DNA of 9,405 nucleotides from the NCBI GenBank assembly GCA_046350595.1, contig JAXMAC010000119.1:1-9405 (forward strand). The letters run 5' to 3'. A program made the translations under genes and the position numbers. The notes under the pieces are model-generated. The model ran no database searches. It worked only from the letters and a program-made list of their open reading frames with translations, and was not told the DNA's origin. This document shows, piece by piece, positions 1-6,654 of this stretch. The stretch's first letter is position 1, and each line of letters begins with the position of its first letter. The stretch is from JAHFOW01 sp046350595. Lineage in GTDB: Bacteria > Planctomycetota > Brocadiia > Brocadiales > Brocadiaceae.

Positions 1-385
1 ATAATCAATATTTTATTCACTCGCAGTGTTTTTATTTCTTAACTTAACACGTATGCCCTGCCCCTCCTTTTCTCACAAGAAAAGTCTTTTATTACAGGAG
101 AGGAGATTGCTTCGGAAAAGACCCTCGCAATGACACGCACTATGGCGCTTATACATTGCACGCTGTCGTTGTGCATTACATTTTTCACCTGAAAATCGCA
201 TTTTCGTGATCCCTTGTGACCGTTAGTATATTCCAAAAAGAATTTTGGCAATTTTAGTAGAAATGTGAATCTGGAACCTATCATTGCAGCTTTGTTCTGT
301 CATTGCGAGCGAAGCAAAGCAATCTTTCTCTCATAAACAAACACTACATCAGGAATGCAAGATAAAAGGTATTCATTAATACACC
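1..385. other. Non-coding leader region upstream of the AddB-like gene
   Basis: Apart from the two repeat copies at 104-135 and 298-325, I see no protein-coding gene, tRNA or rRNA here. A small TGCAC/GTGCA hairpin lies inside the repeat unit at about 155-174. No clear sigma-70 promoter stands out ahead of the gene that starts at 386, and no strong ribosome binding site precedes its ATG; the nearest purine-rich stretch is AAAAGG about 17 bases upstream. Confidence 0.5.
104..325. repeat. Pair of inverted dispersed-repeat copies (MITE-like unit)
   Basis: Two copies of a short repeat face each other. The left copy at 104-135 reads AGATTGCTTC, ten variable bases, then CTCGCAATGACA. The right copy at 298-325 begins TGTCATTGCGAG and ends AAGCAATCT, the reverse complement pattern. 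Each copy can fold on itself through ATTGC/GCAAT arms, and together they bracket about 160 bases with no gene. Repeats of this appearance are scattered in large numbers through some environmental bacterial genomes; that is remembered knowledge, not a search. Translating the minus strand across it gives an open frame of 81 codons, which I regard as an artefact of the repeat. Confidence 0.55.
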
Positions 386-3300
386 ATGTTATCAGTTAAG
401 GCAGGAAACTATCACCCATCTCTTGAAAATGCGTTTATAGATACCATACAAACATTAAAAAGAGACGACCCTTTAACGCCCATTGCTGTTGTAGCGCCGT
501 CGAACTGGATGATAAAGAGGCTTCAGGAACGGCTGGTACAGGAACATGGCGCCGCTTATTTGAATATTTCTTTTATGAACTTCTTTGTCCTTGCGCGTGA
601 GATATGCAGTCGTTCCGGAATTGAAGCAGGTCACATTATTCAACAACCGGTTATTTACGAACACATCATCGCCGGACTTTTGAAACAGGATGTATTCCGG
701 AATGCGCTCTTTAAAAATGTACAGTCCCTGCCAGCCCTTGCAAGGGCATTATTTCAGGTTGTCCAGGATTTTTCTGACGCGGATATCTGTATTGATGATT
801 TAAAAGAAATCCTTCGGGAGGGTTTTATTGAAGATACGGATATGCAAAAACTCTCGGGTGTTATCCAACTCTATGATATTTTCAAACAAAAATTAAAAGC
901 CTTAAACATATCGCATTACTCGGACGTCTATCACAAAGCCACACCCTGTGTAGCCAATTCTGAATATCTCAGGGGTTTTAAACATATTCTGGCTTACGGA
1001 TTTTACGATTTGACGGGCGTTGAACAGGATTTTTTCAGAGAAATATTCAGATCGCATTCCACCATCTTTTTCTTGCCCTATATAAAAAACCACCCCTCTT
1101 TTTCTTATGTAAAACCGTTTTTTGAATCTTTTGTCCTGGGACTGGCGCACGAGAGAGAAGAGATGTCATCTGACAAAGAAGGCGGGTTTTCATACATCTT
1201 AAGCCCCAAACGCCACGAAGAACAAGAAATATCCGATTCATTACAGACCAAAAATACCAATATCCACGTCTTCAATGTCTCTGGAAAAAGAGACGAGGTT
1301 TGGACGGTTGCCAAAGAGATCCAGAAGCTGTTAGATGCAGGCTATGCATTTAGTGAGATTGGGGTAGTTGCAAGGGTTCTGGAACCTTACACGGATGATA
1401 TAAAAAAAATATTTCAGGAAAATTTTATCCCTTTTGTCACCAGCGCACAGGAATCAATGGGAAGATACCCCTTGGTAAAAATTATCCAACAAATCCTCCT
1501 GCTGAAACGGGAAAATTATTATCGGCCCATGGTTATTGAATTATTGAAATCGCCATACTTCAACATATCGTCCGGCAATGTGCAAAAGCTTACCCCGCGT
1601 CCGGATCTTTGGGATATCCTGAGCCGGAAACTTGGTATTCGCGGCGATATCACATGCTGGTTATCAAGGCTTAAACAATACCGGGTTGCGTCCTTTGATG
1701 ATTTTTCCGGGGAAGAGGCGGAAACGAACAACCGTATCCCTATTGAACAGGTTGAGTTCCTTGAAAATGTCCTGTGTTCCCTATCACAAGATATCTCATC
1801 CCTTCCGGAAAAAGGTTCCTGGGCAATGGTGAGTGAAAAAATAACACAATTTCTCCAAAAACACATCCGTATCCCATCAGAAAATATGGACACCGAAGAC
1901 CGTGACAGAGACCGTACAATCATGGGAAAGTTATGGGAACTCCTGCATACTCTGCATACCCTGGATTGCCTGGAAGAGGAAGTTACCCTTGATCAATGTA
2001 TAGACACCTTTATTGAGGCATGTCAACAGGAAGGCATGCTGATGGGACTGGAGAATAAAAGAGGGGTAAAGGTATTCGATGCCATGTCGGCGCGGGGCAT
2101 CCCTTTCCGTGTCCTGTTTGTACTGGGACTCAACGAAAAGATATTTCCCCGTGCGATCTCAGAAGAACCATTTTTAAGGGACCACGTCCGCCGCAAGCTT
2201 ACTGAGGTGCTGGGGAATGTTATCCCGGAAAAGCTCAGGGGGTATGAAGAAGAACTTCTCCTCTTTTCTTTTTTGCTCAACGCTGCGCAGGAACGGCTCT
2301 ATCTCCTCTACGAACGTTCTGATGAAGCAGGAAAACCGAAGGTGCCATCACATTACCTCATGGATATTTTCCAGAGTCTGAAAGCGACCTCTCCGCAGGA
2401 AAAGCATAATCGTGAAAAGTCTGCGTACGAAGAATATATTCCACGTGGTATTAAAGATAAACTCGGCAACAGAGAATTATCCCTGCTCACACCCGGCGAG
2501 ATCGGAACTTATTTGGCGCTTGAAAGAATAGATGCAACCAATTTTTTAAAGGCATTTAAGAAGAGTGGGCGTATCATTGAACATGCACAATCTGCCTTAA
2601 ACTCTCAGGAAGGTTATTATTCACAATTGACGCCATACGATGGTATCGTAGGTGACATATCGCAGTGGTGGGAAGAATGGATACGTCATGGCGTTAGTCC
2701 AACTGCCCTGTCATCGTATGGCGTTTGTCCATTTAAGTTTTTTATGGAAAGAGCGCTTGGACTGGAATCCCTGGAAGAACCTGAAAGGGTCGATGAAATA
2801 CCGTCTGTGGATATAGGGAACCTGTATCACAACATCCTCCGTGAGTTCTATTGTACCCTGATTGAGAAGAAATATTTTTCCACAAAACCTGCGCAGGCAA
2901 ATCTTCTGGATACATTACGAACCATTGCCCAAAAACACTTTGCCGGGATAGAAAAACAAGTCCCCATCCCCTATCCCATTATCTGGGAGATTAAGAAAGA
3001 AGAGATGTTGACCTTTCTCTGTCAGTTCGCTATCCGGGACATTGAACGCATAGAACAGTCGGGGTATATTCCCGCATATCTGGAAAAAACTGCAAGACAC
3101 AACCTTAACTATGAATTACCTGATAAGAAAATAAGGGAGGTAATGATAAAGGGAAAGATAGACCGTATCGACATAAAGACCACAGGAAGTACCGTTCATT
3201 TTCAGGTAATAGATTACAAGTCAGGAAGGTATTTGAAGGAAAATCTTATTAAATCAGCCATCCGTGGCCAAAAATTCCAACTCCCCTTTTATATCATTAT

Positions 3301-3685
3301 GGCAGAACATCTCCTGACGGGAGAAATCAGGAATGGCCGTATTTCACAGAGCCAGGCACAATTACATGAGGCATCCCTTGTTTACATTGCACAAAATACG
3401 AGCGATGATGCTATACCTGAAGAAACTATCACTGAAGATGCGTGGAAAGACCATGGAGGACAATGTTGTGAGACGTTACAGGAATTTTTACACTCTATTC
3501 ATAACGGCTTATTCCCCGCGATGCCAGGAGATGATACGCAAAAGTGTGAATGGTGTGAATTTAGTACTATCTGCCGAAGAAGCTTTCCGCCCATGAGATT
3601 CAGACTGGAGCACGACATAAGATTGAATACCTATCGTGAAATTATTAAACGGGACGTCATTAAAAAATCCAAAAAAAATGAATAA
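386..3685 (+). CDS. addB: AddB-like (RecB-family) PD-(D/E)XK exonuclease with Fe-S cluster
   Basis: In AddAB/RexAB complexes the AddB subunit helps resect double-strand breaks for recombination; its C-terminal nuclease cuts one strand. The 1099-aa protein has the AddB layout: a helicase-like N-terminal region, a conserved segment at about residues 565-590 (DAMSARGIPFRVLFVLGLNE), and a C-terminal RecB-type nuclease. Visible nuclease residues are H815 (LYHNIL), D926 (GKIDRID), D943 and K945 (VIDYKSG). Four cysteines, C781 (CPFKFF) then C1054, C1057 and C1063 (CxxCx5C), match the spacing of the AddB 4Fe-4S staple. The extreme N terminus lacks a Walker A GKT/S motif, so this subunit probably does not bind ATP in the usual way. 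No addA partner lies downstream; one could lie left of the window. The ATG start has only a weak upstream purine tract, so the start is less certain than the family call. A stand-alone RecB-like nuclease is an alternative. Confidence 0.85.
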   Translation: MLSVKAGNYHPSLENAFIDTIQTLKRDDPLTPIAVVAPSNWMIKRLQERLVQEHGAAYLNISFMNFFVLAREICSRSGIEAGHIIQQPVIYEHIIAGLLKQDVFRNALFKNVQSLPALARALFQVVQDFSDADICIDDLKEILREGFIEDTDMQKLSGVIQLYDIFKQKLKALNISHYSDVYHKATPCVANSEYLRGFKHILAYGFYDLTGVEQDFFREIFRSHSTIFFLPYIKNHPSFSYVKPFFESFVLGLAHEREEMSSDKEGGFSYILSPKRHEEQEISDSLQTKNTNIHVFNVSGKRDEVWTVAKEIQKLLDAGYAFSEIGVVARVLEPYTDDIKKIFQENFIPFVTSAQESMGRYPLVKIIQQILLLKRENYYRPMVIELLKSPYFNISSGNVQKLTPRPDLWDILSRKLGIRGDITCWLSRLKQYRVASFDDFSGEEAETNNRIPIEQVEFLENVLCSLSQDISSLPEKGSWAMVSEKITQFLQKHIRIPSENMDTEDRDRDRTIMGKLWELLHTLHTLDCLEEEVTLDQCIDTFIEACQQEGMLMGLENKRGVKVFDAMSARGIPFRVLFVLGLNEKIFPRAISEEPFLRDHVRRKLTEVLGNVIPEKLRGYEEELLLFSFLLNAAQERLYLLYERSDEAGKPKVPSHYLMDIFQSLKATSPQEKHNREKSAYEEYIPRGIKDKLGNRELSLLTPGEIGTYLALERIDATNFLKAFKKSGRIIEHAQSALNSQEGYYSQLTPYDGIVGDISQWWEEWIRHGVSPTALSSYGVCPFKFFMERALGLESLEEPERVDEIPSVDIGNLYHNILREFYCTLIEKKYFSTKPAQANLLDTLRTIAQKHFAGIEKQVPIPYPIIWEIKKEEMLTFLCQFAIRDIERIEQSGYIPAYLEKTARHNLNYELPDKKIREVMIKGKIDRIDIKTTGSTVHFQVIDYKSGRYLKENLIKSAIRGQKFQLPFYIIMAEHLLTGEIRNGRISQSQAQLHEASLVYIAQNTSDDAIPEETITEDAWKDHGGQCCETLQEFLHSIHNGLFPAMPGDDTQKCEWCEFSTICRRSFPPMRFRLEHDIRLNTYREIIKRDVIKKSKKNE

Positions 3686-3697
3686 GGAACACATCCG

Positions 3698-4585
3698 GTG
3701 AACGAACTTATCGAATCTTATATAAATTACCTTGTAGTTGAATGTGGTTTGTCCAGAAATACCACGATGAGTTACCATCACGACCTGAAAACCTTTGTAG
3801 AATTTCTGATCTCTAAAGATATACAAACATTTCACGACGTCCGTCCTGACACCATTACAAGTTTTATTATCTCCGAAAAGCAGCGTGGATTAGCCATCAA
3901 CTCCATTACCCGCGCCATCGTATCTATTCGCATGTTATACAAATTCTTACTCTCTGAGGGAAAGTTGCAGAAGAATCCCCTTGCTTCCATTGATTCGCCA
4001 AAGCTCTGGAAAAAGCTGCCGGAGGTTATTCCTATTCATAAAATAGACGACCTGCTTGCCGTGCCTAATGTAAAAACCAAATTAGGGATCAGGAACAAGG
4101 CTATCCTGGAACTCATGTATGCAACCGGCGCAAGGGTATCCGAGGTTTCAGCAATTCAGTTAGACTGGATCAATCTCGAATACGGTTATGTGAAATGCCG
4201 CGGTAAAGGCTCAAAGGAACGTATCGTCCCCCTTGGGACAAAGGCCATTGAATCCATTGAAAATTATTTGACGATAGCAAGGCCAAAGATAAAAGGCAGT
4301 CAGGATAGCCACTATCTCTTTCTTTCAAAGACAGGAAAGCTCCTTCGACGTGAGAATATTTGGGTGGTCGTAAAGAAGTGCGCCTTGAAGGCTGGCATTC
4401 ATGAACATGTATCGCCCCATAAATTGCGTCATTCATTCGCCACTCATTTGTTGGAAAATGGCGCCGACCTCCGTTCTGTACAGGAAATGCTGGGTCATGT
4501 GAACGTCTCCACCACCCAGATTTATACCCACGTAAGCAAACATCACCTCAAGGCAGTACACCGTCAATTCCATCCAAGGGGCTGA
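3698..4585 (+). CDS. xerD: Site-specific tyrosine recombinase XerD
   Basis: XerC/XerD recombinases act at dif to resolve chromosome dimers. The 295-aa length is normal for Xer proteins. The N-terminal SAM-like core-binding domain (about 1-90) starts with the family pattern of GLSRNTTMSYHHDL. The catalytic domain shows every active-site residue: R146 (ATGARVSE), K170 (GKGSKERIVP), H241 and R244 (HKLRHSFATH), H267 (LGHVNVSTTQIYTHV) and nucleophile Y276. The C terminus (KAVHRQFHPRG) is the usual Xer tail, so the gene is complete. The pattern around STTQIYTHV favours XerD over XerC, but the two are hard to separate by eye. The start is GTG; AAGGA at 3684-3688 lies nine bases upstream and overlaps the stop codon of the preceding nuclease gene, so the two are probably cotranscribed and translationally coupled. 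It is a host gene, separate from the integrase remnant to its right. Confidence 0.92.
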   Translation: MNELIESYINYLVVECGLSRNTTMSYHHDLKTFVEFLISKDIQTFHDVRPDTITSFIISEKQRGLAINSITRAIVSIRMLYKFLLSEGKLQKNPLASIDSPKLWKKLPEVIPIHKIDDLLAVPNVKTKLGIRNKAILELMYATGARVSEVSAIQLDWINLEYGYVKCRGKGSKERIVPLGTKAIESIENYLTIARPKIKGSQDSHYLFLSKTGKLLRRENIWVVVKKCALKAGIHEHVSPHKLRHSFATHLLENGADLRSVQEMLGHVNVSTTQIYTHVSKHHLKAVHRQFHPRG

Positions 4586-4586
4586 T

Positions 4587-4682
4587 GTGGCGACTGAAGT
4601 TTTGTTTTCAGGCAAAAAGCCCGAAGGGCATACTTCGATTGTCAACAATGGAGAGACGACCTGGCGGATCGTCTCTATTTAA
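4587..4682 (+). CDS. Possible 31-aa ORF coupled to the xerD stop (weak)
   Basis: A GTG-initiated frame (MATEVLFSGKKPEGHTSI...) begins two bases after the xerD stop codon. AAGGGG at 4576-4581 is well placed as its ribosome binding site. It runs 31 codons to TAA at 4680-4682. I recognise no family. It could be the leftover N terminus of a third operon gene that was cut when the mobile element arrived, a small leader peptide, or chance. The hairpins at 4614-4629 and 4652-4676 lie within its frame, which argues against a functional gene. Confidence 0.2.
   Translation: MATEVLFSGKKPEGHTSIVNNGETTWRIVSI
4614..4629 (-). terminator. Weak minus-strand terminator between integrase remnant and xerD
   Basis: Read on the minus strand, GCCC-TTC-GGGC is followed directly by five T. 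The stem is only 4 bp but the T-tract is clean. It lies where transcripts coming from the integrase side would run into the 3' end of xerD, so it fits a terminator protecting the convergent gene. Confidence 0.35.
4652..4680 (+). terminator. Hairpin downstream of xerD, likely terminator
   Basis: AGAGACGA (4652-4659) and TCGTCTCT (4669-4676) form a perfect 8-bp stem with a 9-base loop, followed by ATTTAAA. It lies 67 bases past the xerD stop and is the best candidate for the end of the addB-xerD transcript. The T-tract is short, so termination strength is uncertain. Confidence 0.45.
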
Positions 4683-4697
4683 ACTCCTGCGATGCTT

Positions 4698-5057
4698 TTA
4701 TAACATGCTATAGTTATGGTAGACATTCCAGATCGGATTCAAGTTGCAAATCTGACTCACCGAGACGTTCACACGGGGGGCGTATCGCAATACAACCCTA
4801 CAACAATCATTGAATATCCAGTACACCTTAGATATAAACAAGGCAAACCGTTTCTCAGCATCTGTCTTATTCCTGACATCTTTAAAGGTCAATGATTGCC
4901 ATTGCTTGTTATCGTCAAAGAATTCAATACACCACACACCACAGGTCTTATATTCACCGTTTACCTTACGTGGAGTCTCTGGACAACTCTTTGACCTTCT
5001 ACCACTACATTTAACCGCCTTGCATTGATTGTAATATTTTCTATACCTGACTGCCAT
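4698..5057 (-). pseudogene. Truncated phage/island integrase, N-terminal fragment
   Basis: The first 79 or so residues look like the N-terminal arm-binding part of a tyrosine integrase: a basic, cysteine-containing start (C12, C17, C25, C39, C43), then GVWCIEFFDDNKQWQSLTFK and KTDAEKRFALFISKVY, the typical pattern of an arm strand followed by a helix. After about residue 80 (near 4820) the family pattern stops and the frame ends at 119 aa. No core-binding or catalytic domain follows in any frame before xerD. The start is well supported: GGAG at 5066-5069 lies eight bases before the ATG. In a working island the integrase sits beside the attachment site, so this fragment probably marks the left end of the mobile element. 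It points toward xerD and converges with it. Loss of the R-H-R-Y catalytic domain means it cannot recombine alone. The integrase assignment rests on pattern only. Confidence 0.6.
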
Positions 5058-5072
5058 AACCTATACTCCAAT

Positions 5073-5122
5073 AAAAAAGGCAATCAGCCATGAGAGGTCA
5101 GGTCTCACAGCCGTTGCCTTTT
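5073..5122 (-). promoter_or_regulatory. Two-tier hairpin before the integrase start, possible attenuator
   Basis: AAAAGGCAA (5075-5083) pairs with TTGCCTTTT (5114-5122) as a 9-bp outer stem. Inside it TGAGA (5091-5095) pairs with TCTCA (5103-5107) around the loop GGTCAGG. Read on the minus strand, the stem is followed by a run of T (5078-5073) and, a few bases on, by the integrase ribosome binding site and ATG. That is the layout of an intrinsic terminator in a 5' leader, so it may attenuate integrase transcription. The A and T flanks make it able to act in both directions. Confidence 0.45.
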
Positions 5123-5149
5123 GTTGCCCACTTTTGCGGCCATATCCAA

Positions 5150-5168
5150 TAGCGTCCTGACCACGCTA
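5150..5168. other. Hairpin whose loop complements the neighbouring hairpin loop
   Basis: TAGCGT (5150-5155) and ACGCTA (5163-5168) form a 6-bp stem with loop CCTGACC (5156-5162). This loop is the exact reverse complement of the loop GGTCAGG at 5096-5102. As RNA the two could form a 7-bp kissing interaction; as DNA they are inverted copies of a possible protein-binding site. The right arm overlaps a competing hairpin, CTAATT/AATTAG at 5166-5180. Confidence 0.4.
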
Positions 5169-5283
5169 ATTGAGAATTAGTCTTAACTTCTATTATCTGC
5201 AAATAATATAAGAACATCTTGAAACCCTTGATAATCGTACGTACTACCGTACCATTGAAATATTGTCAAGCCCTTTTTATCTG

Positions 5284-5335
5284 ATTTGGTATATTTTTAT
5301 CTATTGCTTTATGTATGTATTTGGTATATTGTTAT
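5284..5335 (+). repeat. Direct repeat ATTTGGTATATT, two copies
   Basis: ATTTGGTATATT occurs at 5284-5295 and again at 5319-5330; extending each copy gives 16 of 17 matching bases (5284-5300 and 5319-5335). The copies start 35 bases apart, just upstream of the ATG at 5338. Each includes a TATATT that resembles a -10 box. They may be operator sites, a duplicated promoter, or a local duplication in AT-rich sequence. Confidence 0.4.
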
Positions 5336-5337
5336 TC

Positions 5338-5529
5338 ATGACAAAGAAGCAAAGAGAAAGTACCGCTAAATATTTGTATGACATTAGTAAAGGAATTGCT
5401 CTTCTTACTGTTGTTGGAAATTTCACAAAAGATAAACTTGATATTCCTGTCATTATCTCTGGCATTATAGCAACATTAATAATTTTCTTTTGGGCATATA
5501 GCCTGGAAAGGGTAAATACACATGAGTAA
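5338..5529 (+). CDS. Small two-helix membrane protein, unknown function
   Basis: This encodes a 63-aa protein if the ATG at 5338 is used. A charged N terminus (MTKKQREST) is followed by KYLYDISKGIALLTVVGNF, a weakly hydrophobic helix at about residues 18-29, then a strong membrane segment at about 36-55 (IPVIISGIIATLIIFFWAY) and a short polar tail. The K-Y-L-Y-D-I-S-K beginning resembles short uncharacterised membrane proteins of the DUF6722 type, from memory only. The frame is open upstream to a TTG at 5263, giving 88 aa with an extra hydrophobic stretch, and has another ATG at 5311. None of the starts has a clear ribosome binding site; I chose 5338 because the conserved-looking part begins there. 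Its last bases overlap the next gene by eight, so the two form a pair. It runs opposite to the rest of the element and looks like cargo. Confidence 0.6.
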   Translation: MTKKQRESTAKYLYDISKGIALLTVVGNFTKDKLDIPVIISGIIATLIIFFWAYSLERVNTHE

Positions 5530-5626
5530 CCTTGCTATACTTTTTATAATAATTTCTGTTATTGGACTCATCGGGATATTTCTAACCTATTACGGACAAA
5601 GAAGGCATTCTAGACATACCCATTAA
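5522..5626 (+). CDS. 34-aa single-span membrane protein overlapping the previous gene
   Basis: ATGAGTAA contains both the start of this gene and the stop of the gene before it, an 8-base overlap typical of translational coupling. AAAGGG at 5507-5512 is a fair ribosome binding site nine bases upstream. The product is one hydrophobic helix at about residues 4-25 (LAILFIIISVIGLIGIFL...) followed by a basic, histidine-rich tail (GQRRHSRHTH), so it should insert in the inner membrane with the basic tail inside. The coupling suggests it works with the 63-aa protein, for example as a hetero-oligomer. Small holins, type I toxins and membrane subunits share this appearance; nothing here decides between them. 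Confidence 0.5.
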   Translation: MSNLAILFIIISVIGLIGIFLTYYGQRRHSRHTH

Positions 5627-5823
5627 ATACTTCTAAGGATAAATAAATGTCACCTTGAGGTCTTGAAATTGTTATCTGGTTGTAATTGCATCTTGTCTTA
5701 TCTTCTTTGCTTGGTTAAAAGACACACAGAAGCATTCAAAGAAACCGTCTTAACTACATTGACCAATACAACCCAAAAAGCAACCATCTCAAAAGCTCAA
5801 AGCAGATATGCCACAAAAAGAAG
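5627..5823. other. Convergent intergenic stretch, nothing recognised
   Basis: This gap separates the plus-strand membrane-protein pair from the 3' end of the minus-strand methylase. Open frames cross it on both strands, but they continue as antisense or shifted frames of the methylase and lack starts with ribosome binding sites. I see no strong terminator for either side. Confidence 0.4.
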
Positions 5824-6654
5824 TCATGATAATACATCGAATAAACCCCGTGTTTTAATCTCTTGTTCAAAATTACAATATACCACTTCCACCGTCTTTG
5901 GCTTTCCCTGTCCTGATTCAGCTTTATGACTACCCTTAAAACTCTGAAACTCATACCGATACCAGCCATTATATAACCTGTCGTAAAGGTCATTGGAATA
6001 ATGCGAAACCATTACCTTAGCCTTTACCATGTGAAGTATTTCTGAAAGTTTGTAATGGTCTTGTACCGTAAAGCTATCGCCATAATAGTGTTCTGCGCTA
6101 AAATAGGGCGGATCGCAAAAGAAAAAGCTCTCCGGCGAATCATACTTTTCGATACATGTCCTATAATCTAGGCATTCCACCGTAACGCCTTTTAACCTTT
6201 TTCCTATGTATTCTAAAACATCAATACCGTTTTGGTATGTTTTTGCCGGATTCCTTGTTGTATTCCGACTTGGACAGGCAAAACCGCCCCTTTTAATATC
6301 ACCGGCGAAGGACGCCTTAGACAGGTAAAAAAACTGGACTGCCTTTTCAATTTCGTCCTGGAATTTAGCCTGTCGGTAATAATTAAATATACTCCTACTA
6401 TATGGCGTCTCGCTGAGTTTCTTGATTAACTCCTGTCTCTTTCCGTCATTTTGTACAACTCTGTATAGGTTTATAAGCAGGTCATCGTTATCGTTCAGCA
6501 CCTCTATAACAGAAGGTTCTTTACCGAAAAATAGCCTTGCACCGCCCGCAAATGGCTCACAAAAAAGCCTGTGCGTCGGTATTAGTTTGATTAAGTCGTT
6601 TACCAATCCACCTTTTCCGCCCATTACGGAGACAGGCGATTTAAGAACATTCAT
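5824..6654 (-). CDS. Dam-like D12-class DNA adenine N6-methyltransferase
   Basis: This enzyme family transfers a methyl group from S-adenosylmethionine to adenine N6 in DNA. The 276-aa protein is the usual Dam/D12 size and carries its motifs in order: the AdoMet-binding start SPVSVMGGKGGL (residues 6-17), motif I CEPFAGGA (32-39), the ND pair at 54-55, a variable middle likely to choose the target sequence, the catalytic DPPY (181-184), and the closing EVVYCNF (256-262). All key residues are present, so it is probably active. The ATG overlaps the stop of the preceding HTH gene as ATGA, so the two are translationally coupled. No restriction enzyme gene lies beside it, which fits an orphan methylase carried by a phage-like element, either to evade host restriction or to time replication. 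Target sequence cannot be read from the protein. Confidence 0.9.
   Translation of the reverse strand: MNVLKSPVSVMGGKGGLVNDLIKLIPTHRLFCEPFAGGARLFFGKEPSVIEVLNDNDDLLINLYRVVQNDGKRQELIKKLSETPYSRSIFNYYRQAKFQDEIEKAVQFFYLSKASFAGDIKRGGFACPSRNTTRNPAKTYQNGIDVLEYIGKRLKGVTVECLDYRTCIEKYDSPESFFFCDPPYFSAEHYYGDSFTVQDHYKLSEILHMVKAKVMVSHYSNDLYDRLYNGWYRYEFQSFKGSHKAESGQGKPKTVEVVYCNFEQEIKTRGLFDVLS

Larger units (their letters stand above)
5058..5337. other. Structured intergenic region between integrase remnant and membrane-protein genes
   Basis: No protein gene is evident. The region has five potential stem-loops in a row: 5075-5122, 5150-5168, 5166-5180 (CTAATT/AATTAG), 5187-5212 (TATTAT/ATAATA with flanking CTT/AAG) and 5237-5252 (GTACG/CGTAC). 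It should also contain the promoters for the divergent integrase and membrane-protein genes; TATATT boxes occur at 5290-5295 and 5325-5330 but without well-spaced -35 boxes. It could be a structured RNA, an attachment or integrase-binding region, or a regulatory leader. Confidence 0.4.

Noticed and set aside
39..284. Minus-strand frame of 81 codons before the addB-like gene
   Set aside because: It translates one copy of the dispersed repeat and its flank, has no ribosome binding site, and resembles no family.
4698..4800. Possible tRNA 3' end as integration target near the integrase fragment
   Set aside because: I looked for a T-arm and acceptor stem on both strands around GGATTCAAG and GAATCC; no cloverleaf could be formed.
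4788..5774. CAATACAACCC at 4788-4798 and again at 5764-5774 as possible attachment-site or target duplication
   Set aside because: An 11-base match is expected several times by chance in 9.4 kb, and the copies do not bound the element.
5663..5929. Plus-strand 88-codon frame overlapping the methylase end
   Set aside because: It begins at TTG without a ribosome binding site, and its second half is antisense to the clearly coding methylase.
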